Shown: piece by piece, positions 60,393 to 64,000 of the stretch
Layout: each line of letters begins with the position of its first letter
Position numbering within the stretch: the stretch's first letter is position 1
Origin: Plasmodium brasilianum
Lineage: Eukaryota > Apicomplexa > Aconoidasida > Haemosporida > Plasmodiidae
Length of the DNA stretch: 64,000 nt
Reading direction: 5' to 3'
Assembly (NCBI RefSeq): GCF_023973825.1
Contig: NC_090125.1
Span: forward strand, 566,501-630,500
The notes under the pieces: generated by a model
The model's database searches: none
Told to the model about the DNA's origin: nothing
The model's input: only the letters and a program-made list of their open reading frames with translations
Translations under genes and position numbers: made by a program

Positions 60393-61742
60393 ATGTCCAG
60401 CAGTTATATGAAAAAATTTTACTTCATTCTACTGATATGCAAAATACTACTCTTAAAAGTAAGTACAGGAGATGATAATTCATATGTATCTCCTAAAGAT
60501 ATGAGTAGTCAAGTGACAACATTTTTAGGATTCAAATGTAATTTTTCTACTAAGGGTGTACATAATTTAGAACCGGATATCCTAGAAAATAGATCGATAT
60601 TATGTAGTATCCACTCATATTTTATATATGACAAAATAAGATTAACAATACCTAAAGGTGGGTCAGAATCTAAGTTTAAGATATTACCAGAAAAGTGTTT
60701 TGAAACTGTATATACAGACATGAATAAGAAAAATGAAACTAAAATAGATACATTAGGTCTAGTTGATTATGAAGTAAAAGAAGATAAAACAAGTGCAGAT
60801 TCTGTAGATAAAATTTTAACTATTTCTCCATTTAATAATAAAGATGTAGAGTTCTTTTGTCTATGTGATAATACAAAAAAGGTAGTATCTAATATTGAAG
60901 GAAGGAGTGCATTAATACATGTACGTGTATTAAAATATCCTTATGATATTATACTAGTTAACTTAACAAAAGAATCTTACCCATATCTAGCTGATAAATA
61001 TAATATTAAATCATTTAATGATAAAAAATTGAATGTACAATTAAAAGAAGGAGATCTACTTGTCTTAGCATGTGAACAAATTGATAAGAAATGTTTTCAA
61101 AAATCACATAATAATGGTGAATTATATAAAAGTAACAAAATAGTATATCATAAAAATTTTACTATATTTAAAGCTCCAATATATATTACTACAGATACTG
61201 TAAATGCAGAATGTTCATGTAAAGTTGATAATTCTACTATTTATACTACAATTATAAGTCCACATAATTCAAAAAAAACTATACATGGATGTAATTTTTC
61301 ATCTGATAGTACTTCTCATACATTCACAAATAATATTGATATGACTGCTTTAGCTGATAATGCACATATTACATGTAATGTCGAATTGACCTACAAAAGT
61401 TATAATCATTTATTAGGGATAAGCTGCCCTGGAGATATTGTACCTGATTGTTTTTTTCAAGTATATCAACCACAAGAAGGTGAATTAGAACCATCCAAAA
61501 TTGTTTATTTAGATGCACAATTAAATATGGGAAATATTGAATATTATGATGATAGTAAAGGTGATAATAAAATTAAAATATTTGGCTTAGTTGGAAGTTT
61601 ACAAGAAACTACTTCCTTCACCTGTATTTGTAAGAAAGATAAAAAAACTGCCTATATGACAATTAAAGTAGCATCCGCTTATTACGGATTTTTAGCTAGA
61701 ATTTTTATATTATTAATTGTCCTAATATTGCTATATATATGA
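60393..61742 (+). CDS. P48/45: 6-cysteine protein P48/45
   Basis: Gametocyte/gamete surface protein required for male gamete fertility and a transmission-blocking target. Single exon, ATG at 60393 (449 residues; a second ATG five codons later gives a similar product). A signal peptide ([15 protein letters not shown]) is followed by three s48/45 domains. The second has four cysteines (ACEQ, KCFQ, ECSC) and the third six (GCNF, TCNV, SCPGD, DCFFQ, TCICK). In the first I count five (KCNF, LCSI, KCFE, FCLC). A hydrophobic GPI-type tail ([12 protein letters not shown]) closes the protein. [12 protein letters not shown] and [13 protein letters not shown] are near-identical to P48/45 of other species, which separates it from P47. 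It has no transmembrane span other than the removable tail. Confidence 0.97.
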   Translation: MSSSYMKKFYFILLICKILLLKVSTGDDNSYVSPKDMSSQVTTFLGFKCNFSTKGVHNLEPDILENRSILCSIHSYFIYDKIRLTIPKGGSESKFKILPEKCFETVYTDMNKKNETKIDTLGLVDYEVKEDKTSADSVDKILTISPFNNKDVEFFCLCDNTKKVVSNIEGRSALIHVRVLKYPYDIILVNLTKESYPYLADKYNIKSFNDKKLNVQLKEGDLLVLACEQIDKKCFQKSHNNGELYKSNKIVYHKNFTIFKAPIYITTDTVNAECSCKVDNSTIYTTIISPHNSKKTIHGCNFSSDSTSHTFTNNIDMTALADNAHITCNVELTYKSYNHLLGISCPGDIVPDCFFQVYQPQEGELEPSKIVYLDAQLNMGNIEYYDDSKGDNKIKIFGLVGSLQETTSFTCICKKDKKTAYMTIKVASAYYGFLARIFILLIVLILLYI

Positions 61743-61754
61743 CCATTCACGCGT

Positions 61755-62000
61755 CCATTCTTCATACACTTCCAGCCTGTACACACTTCCAACCTGAACA
61801 TACTTCCAACCTGAACATACTTCCAACCTGAACATACTTCCAACCTGAACATACTTCCAACCTGAACACACATCCAACCTAAACACACTTCCAATCTGAA
61901 CACACTTCCAACCTGAACACACTACCAACCTGAACACACTTCCAACCTGTACACACTTCCAACCTGTATACACTTCCAACCTGTACACACTTCCATCCTA
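61755..62000. repeat. 17-base minisatellite (CACACTTCCAACCTGAA)
   Basis: About 14 copies of a 17-base unit, GC-richer than its surroundings, starting within about 20 bases of the P48/45 stop. It is probably part of the 3' UTR. It is open on the minus strand as a VQVGSMFRLEVC-type reading, which is an artefact. Confidence 0.95.
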
Positions 62001-62360
62001 CACATAATTCCTAAAAGAGTTCCATGTACATTACTTCATGTTAAGGGGAATTCACCCCGCGTGTGTACCATTATCTATGCACATACGTAAGTGTATGCGT
62101 ACCTCCTACATTCTTTATATCGAGCCTTTTTTCTTCCATTGTGTTTCCCCTCATTTTTTAAACCCTCCTTATATTCATCATTGTGTGTATATGTCTTGGT
62201 ATGCCTATTCATGCCCATATACATACATATATATATATATATTGTGTTTCTGTGTGTGTACCAACATCTCCTAAAAAATATAGCGGCGCAAAAACAAAGG
62301 AGTAATCTGTAATTTTTATTTCCATTTATTAAGAATTGTAATTTTATATTTGCAAGGACG

Positions 62361-62409
<49 letters not shown>

Positions 62410-64000
62410 AACATATACTTACATATTCATACATATACAAACATATACTTATATATACATACATATACTTACACATACATACATACATGTTCTTTTTCCC
62501 GAGCAAATTAAATATGTAGTTCTCTCTATTCGTCGCACATTTTTGCTTTTTTTTCTTAAAAATTAAAAATGAATCAACTTATAACTCTGATAGTTCATAC
62601 TTCGAAACTTCCATTCTTTTTTTAATGTATACATATATTTAAAATTTTCCATTAAAAGATATGTAAAAATTTAAGGACACCTAAGTATGTGAAAATACAG
62701 ATATGTGAGAGTTTTTTTATTTCCTTTTTACGAATCCTCTAGCTTCACCATTTTTTATTTTTTTATTTTTCATTTTTCGAATTGCCTTACTTAAAGAGTA
62801 AAAAGCTTACATTTCCCCTTCATCAAAAAGGAACAACGAATTGTTAAACCGAGTTGGAAGAAAAAAAAAAAATGAAATAAAAAATAAAATACATAAAATA
62901 CATAAAATGCACAAAATTCATAAAATTCATAAAATGCATAAAATTCATAAAATGCATAAAATTCATAAAATGCATAAAATTCATAAAATGCATAAAATTC
63001 ATAAATTTCATAAAATGCATAAAATTCATAAATTTCATAAAATGCATAAAATGCATAAAATATAGAATAATAAATAACTGGTACAGGAAATAAATTCAAA
63101 AACAGCATAATAAACAAAAACTACAGGATAATAAATACAAAAACGGGATCCCTATAACGCTAATTTAAAAGAGCCAAAGCATGACCTCAGTATAACCAAA
63201 ATGAGACACATACAAAAGATGCTAAATGAGTACTGGGCATATTATCACGCACATTTTTGAGAAATTTTACAACTGCAAACTTGCATTGTGATAGTTCATT
63301 CTCTTTATATTGTATTCGTGCAAAGTGTATAAATAAATACACAAATACATACATATACATATATATATATATGTAGATATATGTAGATATATGTAGATAT
63401 ATGTAGATACCCCAATGCTCAAGCTAATGTATCCATGTAGAGAGGATCAGATCTGCGTAAAAAAAACAAATTTTGCATGTTACATTTTTATATATACAAG
63501 TTATTGTTAAAAAAGCAAAAGTAATTGTGCTTATATGCGTAAGTTAATTCATGTACAGATACGTACATGCACAAGTGTATGTGCAATAAGTAATATATAA
63601 ATTGCCAAGACGTTGAACACATTTTTATTTTTTTTCCTTATACGTATCAAATTTTATTTTATATTTCCCGTTCATTTTTTATTCTTCGTTTTAACACAAA
63701 AAAAAGAATAAATTATAAAAACTGCTTGCTTCCTTTATGCCACTCGTTTTTTGAATAACATCAAGAATGTAATTATACATCTAGTGGTGCTTTCCATATA
63801 TATACATATGCATAAGCATATATATACTTACGTACCCATGTATGTATTTACGTACACATGTAATTATTTACGTATATATATACACGTATATACATACTTA
63901 CCTACACTAGCCCCCATTGTTTTTTGCGAGCTGATTAATTAGGTTGCTGGCTAGCCAATTGACCATTTAGTGTATTTTTTGATTGACTTCAAATATTATG
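62001..64000. other. Intergenic region
   Basis: No coding exon recognised. It contains an (AT)n at about 62365-62407, CATA-rich tracts, the array at 62885-63062 and a GTAGATATAT repeat at 63372-63410. Confidence 0.65.
62885..63062. repeat. 9-base repeat (CATAAAATG / CATAAAATT)
   Basis: About 20 copies of a nine-base unit, with two variants alternating to give an 18-base period. It stays open in several frames because nine is a multiple of three. Confidence 0.95.

Noticed and set aside
61682..61988. Repetitive cysteine-containing minus-strand frames after P48/45
   Set aside because: They read the 17-base minisatellite; composition is purely periodic.
62791..63117. Open frames rich in Phe-Tyr-Ala or His-Lys-Ile
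   Set aside because: They translate the nine-base repeat.
1..64000. CRISPR arrays, insertion sequences or bacterial-type operons
   Set aside because: The window is eukaryotic nuclear DNA; tandem arrays have no spacers and no transposase was seen.
1..64000. tRNA or rRNA genes
   Set aside because: I saw no cloverleaf arms with a GTTCRANNC-type T loop and no rRNA-like GC-rich block; a covariance scan would settle it.

Overview
The window is a nuclear chromosome segment from a malaria parasite (Plasmodium). It is very AT-rich, with long poly-A/T and (AT)n tracts, Asn/Lys-rich proteins and short AT-rich introns. It carries genus-specific genes: the 6-cysteine gamete proteins P47 and P48/45, nucleoside transporter NT1 and the DNA/RNA-binding protein ALBA4. 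From memory (not checked), P48/45, P47, NT1, ALBA4 and ECT lie close together on P. falciparum chromosome 13. The proteins here differ clearly from the P. falciparum versions, so a non-falciparum species is likely; I cannot name it.

Layout. 1.7-6.0 kb (+): large coiled-coil protein of unknown function. 7.3-13.4 kb (+): about 1,826-residue protein with a RAP-like C-terminus, broken once at a poly-A run. 13.6-15.6 kb (-): six-exon leucine-rich-repeat protein that I identify as DNAAF1/LRRC50 (ODA7). 16.5-18.9 kb (-): ethanolamine-phosphate cytidylyltransferase (ECT). 19-31 kb looks like a gene desert, but reading splice sites by eye gives a secreted cysteine-module gene of about 15 exons (23.7-27.2 kb, -) and smaller candidate genes near 22.4 and 28.2-29.0 kb. 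31.6-33.1 kb (+): ALBA4. 35.0-35.5 kb (-): VMA21-like V-ATPase assembly factor. 37.1-38.9 kb (+): six-exon multi-pass membrane protein, followed by a weak candidate small gene on the opposite strand. 40.9-42.2 kb (+): NT1. 44.5-46.5 kb (-): DNA topoisomerase III, broken once at a poly-A run. 47.5-48.0 kb (-): weak small-gene candidate. 49.0-51.6 kb (+): seven-exon WD40 protein that I identify as WDR92/DNAAF10. 52.1-52.6 kb (-): unknown Asn-rich protein. 56.0-57.2 kb (+): P47. 60.4-61.7 kb (+): P48/45.

How the genes relate. Two axonemal dynein assembly factors (DNAAF1-like and DNAAF10-like) lie in the same 64 kb as two gamete-surface fertility proteins. In Plasmodium the only motile axoneme is that of the male gamete, so four genes here probably act around gamete formation and fertilisation. 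The rest are housekeeping: phosphatidylethanolamine synthesis (ECT), purine uptake (NT1), DNA decatenation (topoisomerase III), V-ATPase assembly (VMA21-like), RNA regulation (ALBA4) and probably organelle RNA metabolism (RAP-like).

Most intergenic DNA is (AT)n, homopolymers and short tandem repeats. Exon models were made by eye from GT/AG sites and reading phase; they are not transcript-verified. Two clear one-base frame breaks fall in long A runs and are most simply assembly errors.
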